20,881 nt of DNA from Betaproteobacteria bacterium (GTDB lineage: Bacteria > Pseudomonadota > Gammaproteobacteria > Burkholderiales > Burkholderiaceae_C): positions 1-20,881 of the forward strand of contig RFSP01000004.1 of NCBI GenBank assembly GCA_009923895.1, in the 5' to 3' direction. The notes beneath the pieces are model-generated. The model was given only the letters and a program-made list of their open reading frames with translations, had not been told where the DNA came from and made no database searches. A program made the position numbers and the translations under genes. This document shows positions 7,718 to 15,003 of the stretch, piece by piece (the stretch's first letter is position 1; each line of letters opens with the position of its first letter).

Positions 7718-8737
7718 TCAGCCTGCTGTAGCAGCAGCGGCATTCGCCTTCTTGGCCTGAGCGATCAAGTAACGCTGGTACTTCAGGTATTTCACCGAGT
7801 ACTCATCCCGTCCGGTGAGCGCGTTGGCGGCGAACATGAAGTCGTTGAAGTCCTTTGACGGGTTCATGATGGGATCAATCATGAGCGAGTCGCACCCGGC
7901 AAGGATGGACAAGGCCACAAAGGTGAAATTGAGGGTTCTACGCTCGGGCAGTCCAAAAGACACGTTGCTGTGTCCACCGAAGATGTGCACCTCGGGATAC
8001 ATTTTTCTGATTTCTGCCACGGCGTCCAGGTAGTGCTGACCAAAGTCCGGGCCGGCTCCCACAGGGAAGACCAATGGGTCCAGGTACCTGTCGTCCATGG
8101 CGATGCCGCCTTTGTCCATCAAGTCCATGCAACCCACCAAATTGGTCACGCGCTGCTTTGCGTCTTGAGGCATGCCGTTTTGGCCGCTGGCGTTGGCAAA
8201 CAGGATGGCGTTGCGCTCTTTGGCCATGTCGACCAGAACTTGACGGCCATCCTCGAGGTTGACAGAGTTGATGGCCGGGCGCCCTTTGGAAGAGTCGTGC
8301 GCCTCCAGGCCTGCACGAATGGTCTCGGGGTCTGAGGAGTCAACGGCCAGGACCGCGTCGGTGATGCCCTGCGCGGTCTGAACCAACCAACGCATCCACT
8401 CCTTGCGCTCTTCAGGATAAACCGACATCTCGTCGACACACAGGTCGATGATGTGCGCGCCGTGACGCTCCTGGTTCTTGATGGCCCAGGAGATGTATTT
8501 CATGTCCTTCTGACGGCAGGCTTCAGCGATGTGCGGAATATTGAAACCGCTGCGCTTGTTGGGATCATCAGGGATGGTCGAGGTGACATCCAGCAATTGC
8601 TTATTGCCATCAAGATCGGTGTACCCAATGCATACCTTGCCATCTTGCTGAATCACCTTGGGACTGGTGATCTTGATTTTTCGGGTGGCATTGAAGTTCT
8701 CTCCAATGATCACCAAACCGTCGCCTGGAATCTTCAT
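7718..8737 (-). CDS. Methyltetrahydrofolate:corrinoid methyltransferase-like protein (DHPS/pterin-binding fold, MT2 candidate)
   Basis: 339 residues from ATG 8737 with GAGG at a suitable distance. Pterin-binding TIM-barrel signatures: GENFNATRK at 12-20, IIDLCVDEM at 96-104, AVDSSDPETI at 131-140, and GGHSNVSFGLP (254-264) whose Asn is the usual pterin-contacting residue. The length is somewhat above AcsE/MtgA-type MeTr (about 260-310). Known: MeTr proteins transfer methyl between Co and N5 of tetrahydrofolate. Inferred: it passes methyl from the corrinoid protein to H4F, giving CH3-H4F for the MetF-like enzyme at 10903. It lacks sulfonamide-type dihydropteroate synthase context, so folate biosynthesis is unlikely. 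It is 25 bp upstream of the UroD-fold gene. Confidence 0.9.
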   Translation of the reverse strand: MKIPGDGLVIIGENFNATRKIKITSPKVIQQDGKVCIGYTDLDGNKQLLDVTSTIPDDPNKRSGFNIPHIAEACRQKDMKYISWAIKNQERHGAHIIDLCVDEMSVYPEERKEWMRWLVQTAQGITDAVLAVDSSDPETIRAGLEAHDSSKGRPAINSVNLEDGRQVLVDMAKERNAILFANASGQNGMPQDAKQRVTNLVGCMDLMDKGGIAMDDRYLDPLVFPVGAGPDFGQHYLDAVAEIRKMYPEVHIFGGHSNVSFGLPERRTLNFTFVALSILAGCDSLMIDPIMNPSKDFNDFMFAANALTGRDEYSVKYLKYQRYLIAQAKKANAAAATAG

Positions 8738-8751
8738 ATCTCTTACCTCTT

Positions 8752-9486
8752 TTAATGGGATCGATCAGGTCTGCCCACCTGGGTTTGATGCAGCGGCCCG
8801 ACTCCGTAAAGCCCCGACCGGGAGAGTTTTGGTTTCATCGCACAACTGGCCATCAGCTGCACTGGCAACTGAGCACCCTCGAACAGAGTGAACAAGTTGG
8901 GGTGATCCTCGAGCGGCCACGTGACTTCTTGGCCGTCGACTTGATAGGTGTACCCCGGGCCCATTCGAGACGTGATGCGGCAGCCCTGCACTTCAAGCTG
9001 TTCACGCAGCCAATGCTTGAACTGCCGAGTGGCGTCTTCTATACACAACCAGCCAGCGGACTCCAGCAGCACCGCCTCCAAAAGGTCGCCCGAGTCCGCC
9101 AGGTCAATCACCTTTTGGCTGAGCACTTCGCCGCAAGACAACACAAAGGCCACCAAGTGGTGGCACCCCTCCAGGCGGTGTGCAAAGGCCTGACTAGAGA
9201 GTCGCACGCCGTCGAGCACGCAAACGCCCTGGTCGTCCATGGCCGTGATTTCGACCGACCGATAAGCCACCTGGGCCTGGCACAAGCTGGCGGCCACAGC
9301 CGTCATCTGGGCTGCTGCGTCGCGAATCGCCGCGCGCACGCGCTCCGGATCAGAGTAGCCTTGAATCCTCAAAATGCGCTCAGGCACAAGAGCCGGGGGT
9401 CCAGGACGAAAACCTTGAACCCCAGAAGGCAGCGCGAAGCCGCCGGGCACCCGGTGGGACACAGGGTCGGCCTGGAGCAAGATCAT
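8752..9486 (-). CDS. MetH-activation-domain-like protein (stand-alone)
   Basis: 244 residues from ATG 9486, which has GAGG only three bases away. An alternative TTG at 9522 adds 12 residues but would overlap the palindrome at 9514-9541. The C-terminal half resembles the cobalamin-dependent methionine synthase activation domain: RMGPGY at 174-179, then W.L spacing, LFTLF and an SxxMKPKxSxSGxYG pattern near 214-228. No other MetH module is present. Known: the MetH activation domain binds AdoMet and supports reductive methylation of inactive Co(II) corrinoid; stand-alone relatives accompany corrinoid methyltransferase operons. Inferred: an AdoMet-linked partner for this system's corrinoid protein. 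Its combination with RACo would give two reactivation routes. It ends 14 bp before the MeTr-like start. Confidence 0.72.
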   Translation of the reverse strand: MILLQADPVSHRVPGGFALPSGVQGFRPGPPALVPERILRIQGYSDPERVRAAIRDAAAQMTAVAASLCQAQVAYRSVEITAMDDQGVCVLDGVRLSSQAFAHRLEGCHHLVAFVLSCGEVLSQKVIDLADSGDLLEAVLLESAGWLCIEDATRQFKHWLREQLEVQGCRITSRMGPGYTYQVDGQEVTWPLEDHPNLFTLFEGAQLPVQLMASCAMKPKLSRSGLYGVGPLHQTQVGRPDRSH

Positions 9487-9513
9487 TCCCCTCGGATCGG
9501 CGTCAGATTCAAC

Positions 9514-9541
9514 ATGAGCCAATAATATATTTATTGCTCAT
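9514..9541. promoter_or_regulatory. AT-rich palindrome between the first and second operon genes
   Basis: Arms ATGAGC/GCTCAT flank AATAA/TTATT around a TATAT centre, with one unpaired C in the left arm. The flank at 9541-9560 holds an imperfect tandem repeat (GTCAGG then CATGA, twice on the minus strand). It lies in the gap upstream of the ATG at 9486. It has no GC-rich stem and no T-run, so an operator or internal promoter is more likely than a terminator. The binding protein is unknown; the GntR regulator in this operon is the obvious candidate. Confidence 0.4.
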
Positions 9542-9548
9542 GCCTGAC

Positions 9549-9854
9549 TCATGCACCTGACGCAGGCGAGGATTGCGCAATGGCTTGGGCTCGGATCGTC
9601 TCGAACTGGGCTTCGAGCTCGGAAGCCACAGCCTTGGCCACATCCACCGCCGAGCCGTCCTGGGTGAGCTTGGGGCCTTTTCGCCACCCCGCCAGATAGT
9701 CGTCTGTGCCTCCCAGTTTCCTCTTAGAAGCGACCAAATCGATCAATTCCAAGAACCGTTGGCTGAGGGGCTCTTTGTGAGGCTTTCCCCCCGGATCTCG
9801 GGCATCAACTTGAGAAGGAATTTCATGCCAATAGGTGATTTGGTAGTTGGCCAT
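9549..9854 (-). CDS. Small 'virulence factor' family protein (PF13769-like), probable accessory of folate/corrinoid C1 metabolism
   Basis: 101 residues from ATG 9854; the frame continues upstream to 9995 without family similarity. The start MANYQITYWHEIPSQVDARD and the pattern LSQRFLELIDLVASKR, then GTDDYLAGW match the small family annotated as 'virulence factor'. The name is historical and no enzymatic role is established. From memory, relatives often lie beside MetF-like and corrinoid methyltransferase genes, which fits here: it is the first gene of the minus-strand operon. No signal peptide or membrane segment is visible, so it is cytoplasmic. No strong ribosome site precedes the ATG. A role in virulence is not supported by this context. 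Confidence 0.7.
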   Translation of the reverse strand: MANYQITYWHEIPSQVDARDPGGKPHKEPLSQRFLELIDLVASKRKLGGTDDYLAGWRKGPKLTQDGSAVDVAKAVASELEAQFETIRAQAIAQSSPASGA

Positions 9855-9884
9855 GGTGGACGGGCGCGATGTGGAGCGCTGGGT

Positions 9885-9919
9885 TTGACACGGGGAAGAA
9901 TAATATACTATCAATATAC
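9885..9919 (+). promoter_or_regulatory. Candidate promoter and direct-repeat operator in the divergent region
   Basis: TTGACA (9885-9890) and TATCAA (9909-9914) are 18 bp apart, giving a plausible sigma70 promoter reading toward the hemopexin-like gene. Two direct copies of AATATAC (9902-9908 and 9913-9919) start 11 bp apart, one helical turn, and overlap the -10 region. The 171-bp region 9855-10025 separates divergent genes and also has to hold the start of the minus-strand operon. Unproven. Confidence 0.4.
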
Positions 9920-10025
9920 CAACGGGTCGGCATTGACCTGCTTTGACCACCTGCGACGCAAAAAGACCACATCCCTGGGTAGCCCCCAGATTCAATTTCC
10001 AATCTCAGCCCCTGGGAAAAACCAC

Positions 10026-10736
10026 ATGTCCAGCACACCGCGCCCGCCTTTGTCACCAGACGCCGTCTTCTTTCTGCCCGCCCCCCACTTTGCAGACGAG
10101 CCGCCAGGCCCGAAGCTGTACTTTTTTAAAGGTTCGAAATTTGCGTCTTGGGATGTGTTGAGCGAGCAACTGTGCCCAGGCTACCCCCGGGACATCTCTG
10201 CGCACTTTCCTGGTTTCATGGAATCCACACGGGGTGGCAGACTGCGCGCTGCCCTGCAGGTGCCTCAATGGGGGCGTCAAGTCTTTTTCATGTTCGACGA
10301 TGGACGCGACCTGTTGACCTGGGACTTGGAACTCGGGCAGGTCGTGCCTGAGACTCGGACCATTGACGAGCTCTTACCCGGCATTTTTACGAGCGATCCG
10401 GTCACGCCTGTCTATGCCGAGCTACCGGACAAGCAAGGTGTGATCTACGCCTTCAACGGCAAGGAGTTCATGCGCTGGACGGTCCTGCCCGGCGGCGTGG
10501 CAAAGGCCGATGCAGGCTACCCTCGCAAATCGGCCGACGATTGGAAGGATGGGCTGGTGCTGGCCCCCCGCTGCGGGGTCTACCTGGAGTGGCCCAATCG
10601 CAGTTCTGCGCATTCCAATCGCAAGATTTATTTCTTTATGGGAGATTTGTACCTGCGATGGGACGTGCCCTCGCACACACGCAACTACCGCCTCGACATC
10701 GTGGCGGGGTGGAAGGGGTGGCCGAGCTTTGATTGA
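10026..10736 (+). CDS. Hemopexin-like four-bladed propeller protein
   Basis: 236 residues from ATG 10026; the frame is open upstream to 9573, but that part antisenses the small gene on the other strand and is not credible. Four hemopexin repeats can be read: KLYFFKGSKFASWDV (30-44), QVFFMFDDGRDLLTWD (85-100), VIYAFNGKEFMRWTV (139-153) and KIYFFMGDLYLRWDV (200-214). No signal peptide is evident; the N-terminus is Pro-rich. Known: hemopexin propellers bind metals, haem or protein partners through the central tunnel; bacterial members are poorly characterised. It sits between the corrinoid operon and metF. Inferred: possibly a ligand-binding or scaffold protein of the same system, but position is the only evidence. 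Confidence 0.82.
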   Translation: MSSTPRPPLSPDAVFFLPAPHFADEPPGPKLYFFKGSKFASWDVLSEQLCPGYPRDISAHFPGFMESTRGGRLRAALQVPQWGRQVFFMFDDGRDLLTWDLELGQVVPETRTIDELLPGIFTSDPVTPVYAELPDKQGVIYAFNGKEFMRWTVLPGGVAKADAGYPRKSADDWKDGLVLAPRCGVYLEWPNRSSAHSNRKIYFFMGDLYLRWDVPSHTRNYRLDIVAGWKGWPSFD

Positions 10737-10845
10737 CGCAAGTTCCACCCGGTAACTCCAAGCGCCCAGCGCATTTAGCCATTCGTTACGCGATGGGGAG
10801 ACATACCGCATTCACATAACTGCTCAAGCCCAAGGTTTCTAACAA

Positions 10846-10860
10846 TGTCGTTGGTCGACA
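10846..10860. promoter_or_regulatory. Short inverted repeat upstream of metF
   Basis: TGTCG-TTGGT-CGACA, 5-bp arms, about 45 bp before the metF start, in a 166-bp non-coding gap (10737-10902) where I see no clear sigma70 promoter. It could be an operator half-site pair; it is short enough to arise by chance. Confidence 0.25.
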
Positions 10861-10902
10861 CAGGCGTGAACTCTTTACGCCCCGCAACAGGAGACAGCGA
10901 CG

Positions 10903-11835
10903 ATGGATATGACAACTCAAGGCATTGCGCAGCGGGATACGCGCCAAGAAATCAGGCAGTTCATGGAAGGTTTCACGCTAGAAACCACACCAGGATCTGC
11001 CGCCAAGATTGAGAACTTCAGAGATCACGTTCGAGCGCAAACACCCGTTTACATCACGTTCCTGCCAGGGTCCGACTTCGCCGACACCATCGCCGTGGCC
11101 AAGCGACTGCGCGCTGAGGGTCTGGAGCCGATTCCTCACTTTGCGGCCCGCAGCGTCCCTTCCAAGCAATTCCTGGCCGACGGCTTGGAGCGCCTTTGCG
11201 GTGAAGCCAATGTGTCCAGAGTTCTGATCATCGGAGGCGCAGTGCCCACTCCTGTGGGTGAGTTCAGCGACTCCATGCAATTGCTGGCCACAGGACTGTT
11301 TGACCAACATGGCATCCGTACCATTGGTTTGGCAGGCCATCCAGAAGGCAGTCCAGACATCACCGACGAGGGGATACGGGCAGCACTGAAGTGGAAGAAT
11401 GATTTTGCTCAACGCACGAACGCCCACCTCTATTTGGTGACTCAGTTTTGTTTCGAGGCCGAGCCCATCATCCGCTGGGACCAGAAGTTGCAAGCCGAGG
11501 GCAACCGCCTGCCCATCCACATTGGTGTTCCTGGGCTGGCCACCATCAAGACACTGTTGGCCCATTCGAAGGCCTGCGGCATCGGGGCCTCCATGACCTT
11601 CCTGACCAAGCAAGCCATGAACGTTGCCAAATTGTTGACGGTCTCGGCGCCAGACCGCCTGGTGACCGAATTGGCTGCCTACAAAGCCAACGATCCACGC
11701 TGCGGCATCGCCGGCGTTCACATGTACCCCTTGGGCGGCTTGAAAAAGACGGCGGAGTGGTCCTACGCTGTGGCGGACGGCCGCTTCAAACTCAATGCCA
11801 CAAAAACTGGCTTTGAAGTGGACGTACCCGGCTGA
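10903..11835 (+). CDS. metF: Methylenetetrahydrofolate reductase (MetF-like)
   Basis: 310 residues; ATG 10903 follows AGGAGA. The TIM-barrel FAD enzyme has TLETTPG at 25-31, whose Glu27 lines up with the catalytic Glu28 of E. coli MetF, then HFAARS, VLIIGGAVPTP, the motif QFCFEAEPIIRW (E. coli QFFFD region) and IHIGVPG. Known: MetF interconverts CH2-H4F and CH3-H4F with FAD; in methylotrophic chloromethane and corrinoid systems a dedicated MetF oxidises CH3-H4F. Inferred: here it probably oxidises the methyl group delivered to folate by the corrinoid operon and feeds the C1 pool, or supplies CH3-H4F if the system methylates. It need not be the housekeeping copy for methionine synthesis. It lies directly upstream of aioBA in the same direction. 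Confidence 0.9.
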   Translation: MDMTTQGIAQRDTRQEIRQFMEGFTLETTPGSAAKIENFRDHVRAQTPVYITFLPGSDFADTIAVAKRLRAEGLEPIPHFAARSVPSKQFLADGLERLCGEANVSRVLIIGGAVPTPVGEFSDSMQLLATGLFDQHGIRTIGLAGHPEGSPDITDEGIRAALKWKNDFAQRTNAHLYLVTQFCFEAEPIIRWDQKLQAEGNRLPIHIGVPGLATIKTLLAHSKACGIGASMTFLTKQAMNVAKLLTVSAPDRLVTELAAYKANDPRCGIAGVHMYPLGGLKKTAEWSYAVADGRFKLNATKTGFEVDVPG

Positions 11836-11848
11836 GGCCAAGAACTTT

Positions 11849-11864
11849 GGGCCCTGCGCTTGCA
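11849..11864 (+). promoter_or_regulatory. Candidate sigma54 (-24/-12) promoter of aioBA
   Basis: GG at 11850-11851 and TTGC ending at 11863 have the exact 10-base spacing between GG and GC required for RpoN; the core reads GGCCC-N5-TTGCA. Known: aioBA in Agrobacterium and Herminiimonas depends on RpoN with the AioXSR sensor system. The site lies 108 bp upstream of the aioB start. No AioXSR genes are in the window. A TTGACA at 11881-11886 without a good -10 is the competing sigma70 reading. Confidence 0.4.
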
Positions 11865-11929
11865 CAACGCCTTGCGCAACTTGACAAGTCTCGTCCACAA
11901 TCAACGTTTGTTGCGTCAACGAATTTAAG

Positions 11930-11946
11930 TCGGGCCATGAGCCCGA
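11930..11946. other. Small hairpin in the aioB leader
   Basis: TCGGGC-CATGA-GCCCGA, a 6-bp GC-rich stem with a 5-base loop, ending about 18 bases before the GGGGAG ribosome site of aioB. It has no T-run, so it is not a standard terminator. It may influence mRNA stability or translation of aioB. Confidence 0.4.
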
Positions 11947-11971
11947 TATCGGTATTCTCTGGGGAGTTTTT

Positions 11972-12508
11972 ATGAAAGAAACGCCTTGCCCTGCTTCATG
12001 TTGTGAGCAACGTTGCGACACTGTGAAGCTGACGCGCCGCGACTTGGTGGCCGCCACGGGATTGGGCGTCTCCGGCACCTTGCTTCAGCAGGTGTATGCC
12101 GCTCCCAGTGGGCCGCAAGACAAGGCCTACCCGTCTTTGAAGATTGCGGATTTGGACAGCTTGAAGCCCGATGTGCCCGTGGCATTCAACTACCCCGATG
12201 AAACTTCGCCGGCTGTCCTCATACGACTGCGCGCAGCGGCCCTCGGGGGCGTCGGCCCGGGTAACTCGGTGGTGGCGTTTTCGCAGCTGTGTACCCACAA
12301 GGGCTGCCCAGTGTCGTACCGCCCAGAGAGAAAACTCATGATCTGCCCTTGTCACTGGAGCACCTTTGACCCTGCCAAATCGGGTCAGATGGTCATTGGG
12401 CAAGCGAGTCAGGCGTTACCCCAAATCCAGCTGCGTGTTCAAGGCAATGCAATCTATGCCGAGGGAGTCACCGGGCTCATCTTCGGTCGTCACACCAACA
12501 TGCTTTGA
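11972..12508 (+). CDS. aioB: Arsenite oxidase small subunit, Tat-exported Rieske protein
   Basis: 178 residues; ATG 11972 follows GGGGAG. Twin-arginine signal TRRDLVAATG at 21-30, probable cleavage near AYAA-type residues 42-44. The Rieske 2Fe-2S ligands are Cys107 and His109 (CTHKGC) and Cys125 and His128 (CPCHWS); Cys112 and Cys127 can form the stabilising disulfide seen in the Alcaligenes enzyme. The C-terminus GVTGLIFGRHTN is typical of AioB. Known: AioB passes electrons from the Mo subunit to cytochrome c or azurin and carries AioA through Tat as a complex. Odd: the leader begins MKETPCPASCCEQRC, with four cysteines before the twin arginines. It is followed six bases later by aioA. Confidence 0.95.
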   Translation: MKETPCPASCCEQRCDTVKLTRRDLVAATGLGVSGTLLQQVYAAPSGPQDKAYPSLKIADLDSLKPDVPVAFNYPDETSPAVLIRLRAAALGGVGPGNSVVAFSQLCTHKGCPVSYRPERKLMICPCHWSTFDPAKSGQMVIGQASQALPQIQLRVQGNAIYAEGVTGLIFGRHTNML

Positions 12509-12513
12509 GCCCC

Positions 12514-15003
12514 ATGAAGCACGCCCTGCTTCCTCCGCGCGACGCGCAGCGCTTTCACACGGTCTGTCAATTCTGCATCGTGGGCTGTGGTTACCAGGTC
12601 TATAAGTGGCCTGAGGCACGAACGGGCGGGCCAGCGCCAGAAGAAAATGCACTGGGACTGGACTTTCGCAAGCCCCAGCCCACTTTTGGCACCTGGATTG
12701 CGCCCAACAATCACCGCGTCGTGACCGATCGCGACGGCAGCCGGCACCACGTGGTGATCATTCCGGATTCGGCCTGCAGAGTGAACGACGGCATGGCATC
12801 GGTGCGTGGTGCGGGATTGGCTCAAACGCTTTATGCGCCGGATCAGTCCACACGCGTAAGACTCAAGGGCCCCCTCATGAACAGTGGCGCGGGGTTGATG
12901 CCTGCCAAGTGGGACGAGGCCGTTGACTTGGGCGCACGCGTCATCAAGGCAGTGATCGATCGATGGGGCCCCGACGCCGTGGGGATGAAATTCTTTGACC
13001 ATGGAGGCGGCGGAGGCGGTTTTGAGAACAACTGGGCGGTCGGCCGGTTTTTCTTCTCGGGGGTCGGCACGCGCACAGCCTCCATTCACAACCGGCCTGC
13101 CTACAACTCAGAGGTGCACGCCAGCGCCGATGCAGGCCTCGCAGCACTCACCAATGCCTACCTGGACGCGCAGCTGGCAGACACTCTTCTCATCGTTGGC
13201 GCCAACCCTTACGAAACCCAGACCAATTACTTTCTGGGCCACATGGTCCCCAACTTGCAAGGCGGCACTGTAGAGCTCAAGAAGCGAACGTTCGCCTCTG
13301 AGCCGGTGGAAGCGGGGCGCATCATCATCGTGGATCCGCGCAAGACCATGACCGTGTCCACGGCATTGGCGGCGGGCGGCCCCCAACGTGTCCTGCACCT
13401 GGCCATTGAACCGGGTAGCGACATTGCACTGCTCAACGCGATTTCTCGGGCGGTCGTCCATCGCAGATGGCATGACGTGGGCTTCATTCGGGAGCGCACG
13501 GAATCCCAGACCTACGAGGCCTACTTGCGCTCGTCGTTGGGTGTCGACCAACCTTACTCCACCTTCATGCAGGAGGCTGCCCGACTCACTGGGCTGAAGG
13601 TGGAACAAATCGAGCAAGCCGCCGCCTGGATTGCACAACCCAAACCCGGAGGCGCACGACGGCGCACGCTGCTGCATTACGAAAAGGGCCTCATCTGGGG
13701 CCTGAAGAATTACGAGAACATCGCCTCCATCGTCGACCTGGGTCTGCTGACAGGCAACGTGGGCAAACCTGGCACCGGCGTCAGCCGCCTGGGTGGCCAT
13801 CAAGAGGGCTACGTCAGACCACCCTATCCCGGCGGTCGACCCGCACTGAACGTCGACGAAGCCATCCGACGCGGTGAAGTCAAGTGCTTGTGGATTGGAG
13901 GATGCAACCCCGTTTTAACCACGTCCCGAGCGAAAGCCTTTGAAGCGGCACTCAAGGAGCGGGGCGCTCTCGTGCGCGAAGCGCTACAAGCCACAGCCAA
14001 ATCGAGCATCGGCGAACGCGTGACATCGATCGTGGAGGCCCTTAAACAAGGCGGCATGTTCATATTGGGTCAAGACATCTATTTGACCGAAAGCGCCCAA
14101 CATGCCCATGTCGTCCTGGCCGCGGCCCAGTGGGGCGAAGTGAATTTAACGTCCATCAACGGTGAGCGCCGGCTCCGGCTTTACCCCAAATTCATGGACC
14201 CGCCGGGAGAGGCCATGGCGGACTGGGCCATCATGGCCAGATTTGGCCAACGCATGCGGGCGCTGTACCAAGCAGACAAGAACCCCTTGATGGCCAATCG
14301 GTTCATGGACTTTGATTGGCGCAACGACGAGGATGTGTTCATTCACGCCCGATATTCGTTCAAGGGGGACGGAAGTGACGGGATGGAAGGCTATGCAGGC
14401 GTCACTTACGACCTCCTCAAGAAGTTGGGGACCAACGGCATTCAAACCCCCGTACGCATGATTGCGGGCTCTCCGGTTGGCACCGTACGGATGCACGAAG
14501 ACGGTCGGTTCTTCACTCCCTCTGGAAAAGCAAGATTCATTGCAGCACCGCAGCCCTGGCCAGGATATGCAGCGGCCGTCGTGGCTCAACGCAAAAAGCA
14601 CCGGTTCTGGATCAACAACGGGCGCTCCAATCACATCTGGCAAACCGCCTATCACCATCGCCACATTCCGTTTTACAACGACCGCTTCCCCGTGCCTTAT
14701 CTCGAGATGCATCCCGATGACGCCCGCGGATTGGGTGTGGCCTCGGGAGACATCGTCGAGGTGTTCAACGATGTCGGAGCGGTCAGGGCCATGGCCTACC
14801 TTACCGATGCAGTCAAGCGCGGTCACACCTTCATGCTGTTCGGTCAGCCTCGTGGGGCCGCAGGTGATTTGATCGCCGACCACGTGGACCCCGCCACGAC
14901 CATCCCGTACTACAAGGGTGTGTGGGCAGACGTGCGACGCATTGGCCCCATGCCCGACGCATTGCGTTCCACGAGTTTGGCACCGACCAATGTGGCCTCT
15001 TGA
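12514..15003 (+). CDS. aioA: Arsenite oxidase large molybdopterin subunit
   Basis: 829 residues from ATG 12514 (a TTG at 12505 would overlap the aioB stop), matching AioA (about 826). The 3Fe-4S site is Cys18, Cys21 and Cys25 (CQFCIVGC) with Ser96 in SVRG at the position of the missing fourth cysteine. The arsenite pocket is complete: His192 and Glu200 (HNRPAYNSE) and Arg425 and His429 (RLGGH), corresponding to His195, Glu203, Arg419 and His423 of the Alcaligenes faecalis enzyme. Known: it oxidises As(III) to As(V) at a bis-MGD molybdenum centre in the periplasm. No ribosome site is evident, so translation probably couples to aioB. No cytochrome c or moeA gene follows, unlike many aio operons. 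Confidence 0.97.
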   Translation: MKHALLPPRDAQRFHTVCQFCIVGCGYQVYKWPEARTGGPAPEENALGLDFRKPQPTFGTWIAPNNHRVVTDRDGSRHHVVIIPDSACRVNDGMASVRGAGLAQTLYAPDQSTRVRLKGPLMNSGAGLMPAKWDEAVDLGARVIKAVIDRWGPDAVGMKFFDHGGGGGGFENNWAVGRFFFSGVGTRTASIHNRPAYNSEVHASADAGLAALTNAYLDAQLADTLLIVGANPYETQTNYFLGHMVPNLQGGTVELKKRTFASEPVEAGRIIIVDPRKTMTVSTALAAGGPQRVLHLAIEPGSDIALLNAISRAVVHRRWHDVGFIRERTESQTYEAYLRSSLGVDQPYSTFMQEAARLTGLKVEQIEQAAAWIAQPKPGGARRRTLLHYEKGLIWGLKNYENIASIVDLGLLTGNVGKPGTGVSRLGGHQEGYVRPPYPGGRPALNVDEAIRRGEVKCLWIGGCNPVLTTSRAKAFEAALKERGALVREALQATAKSSIGERVTSIVEALKQGGMFILGQDIYLTESAQHAHVVLAAAQWGEVNLTSINGERRLRLYPKFMDPPGEAMADWAIMARFGQRMRALYQADKNPLMANRFMDFDWRNDEDVFIHARYSFKGDGSDGMEGYAGVTYDLLKKLGTNGIQTPVRMIAGSPVGTVRMHEDGRFFTPSGKARFIAAPQPWPGYAAAVVAQRKKHRFWINNGRSNHIWQTAYHHRHIPFYNDRFPVPYLEMHPDDARGLGVASGDIVEVFNDVGAVRAMAYLTDAVKRGHTFMLFGQPRGAAGDLIADHVDPATTIPYYKGVWADVRRIGPMPDALRSTSLAPTNVAS

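Noticed and set aside
8755..9525. Long plus-strand open frame (256 codons) mirroring the MetH-activation-like gene
   Set aside because: No recognisable family, antisense to a protein with clear motifs, and an artefact of GC-rich codon use.
9573..10025. Upstream extension of the hemopexin-like frame
   Set aside because: It would be antisense to the small minus-strand gene and shows no hemopexin similarity; the ATG at 10026 starts a protein of the right size.
10978..12078. Minus-strand open frame of 366 codons opposite metF and the aioB leader
   Set aside because: MetF on the plus strand has clear catalytic motifs and a good ribosome site; the antisense product resembles nothing.
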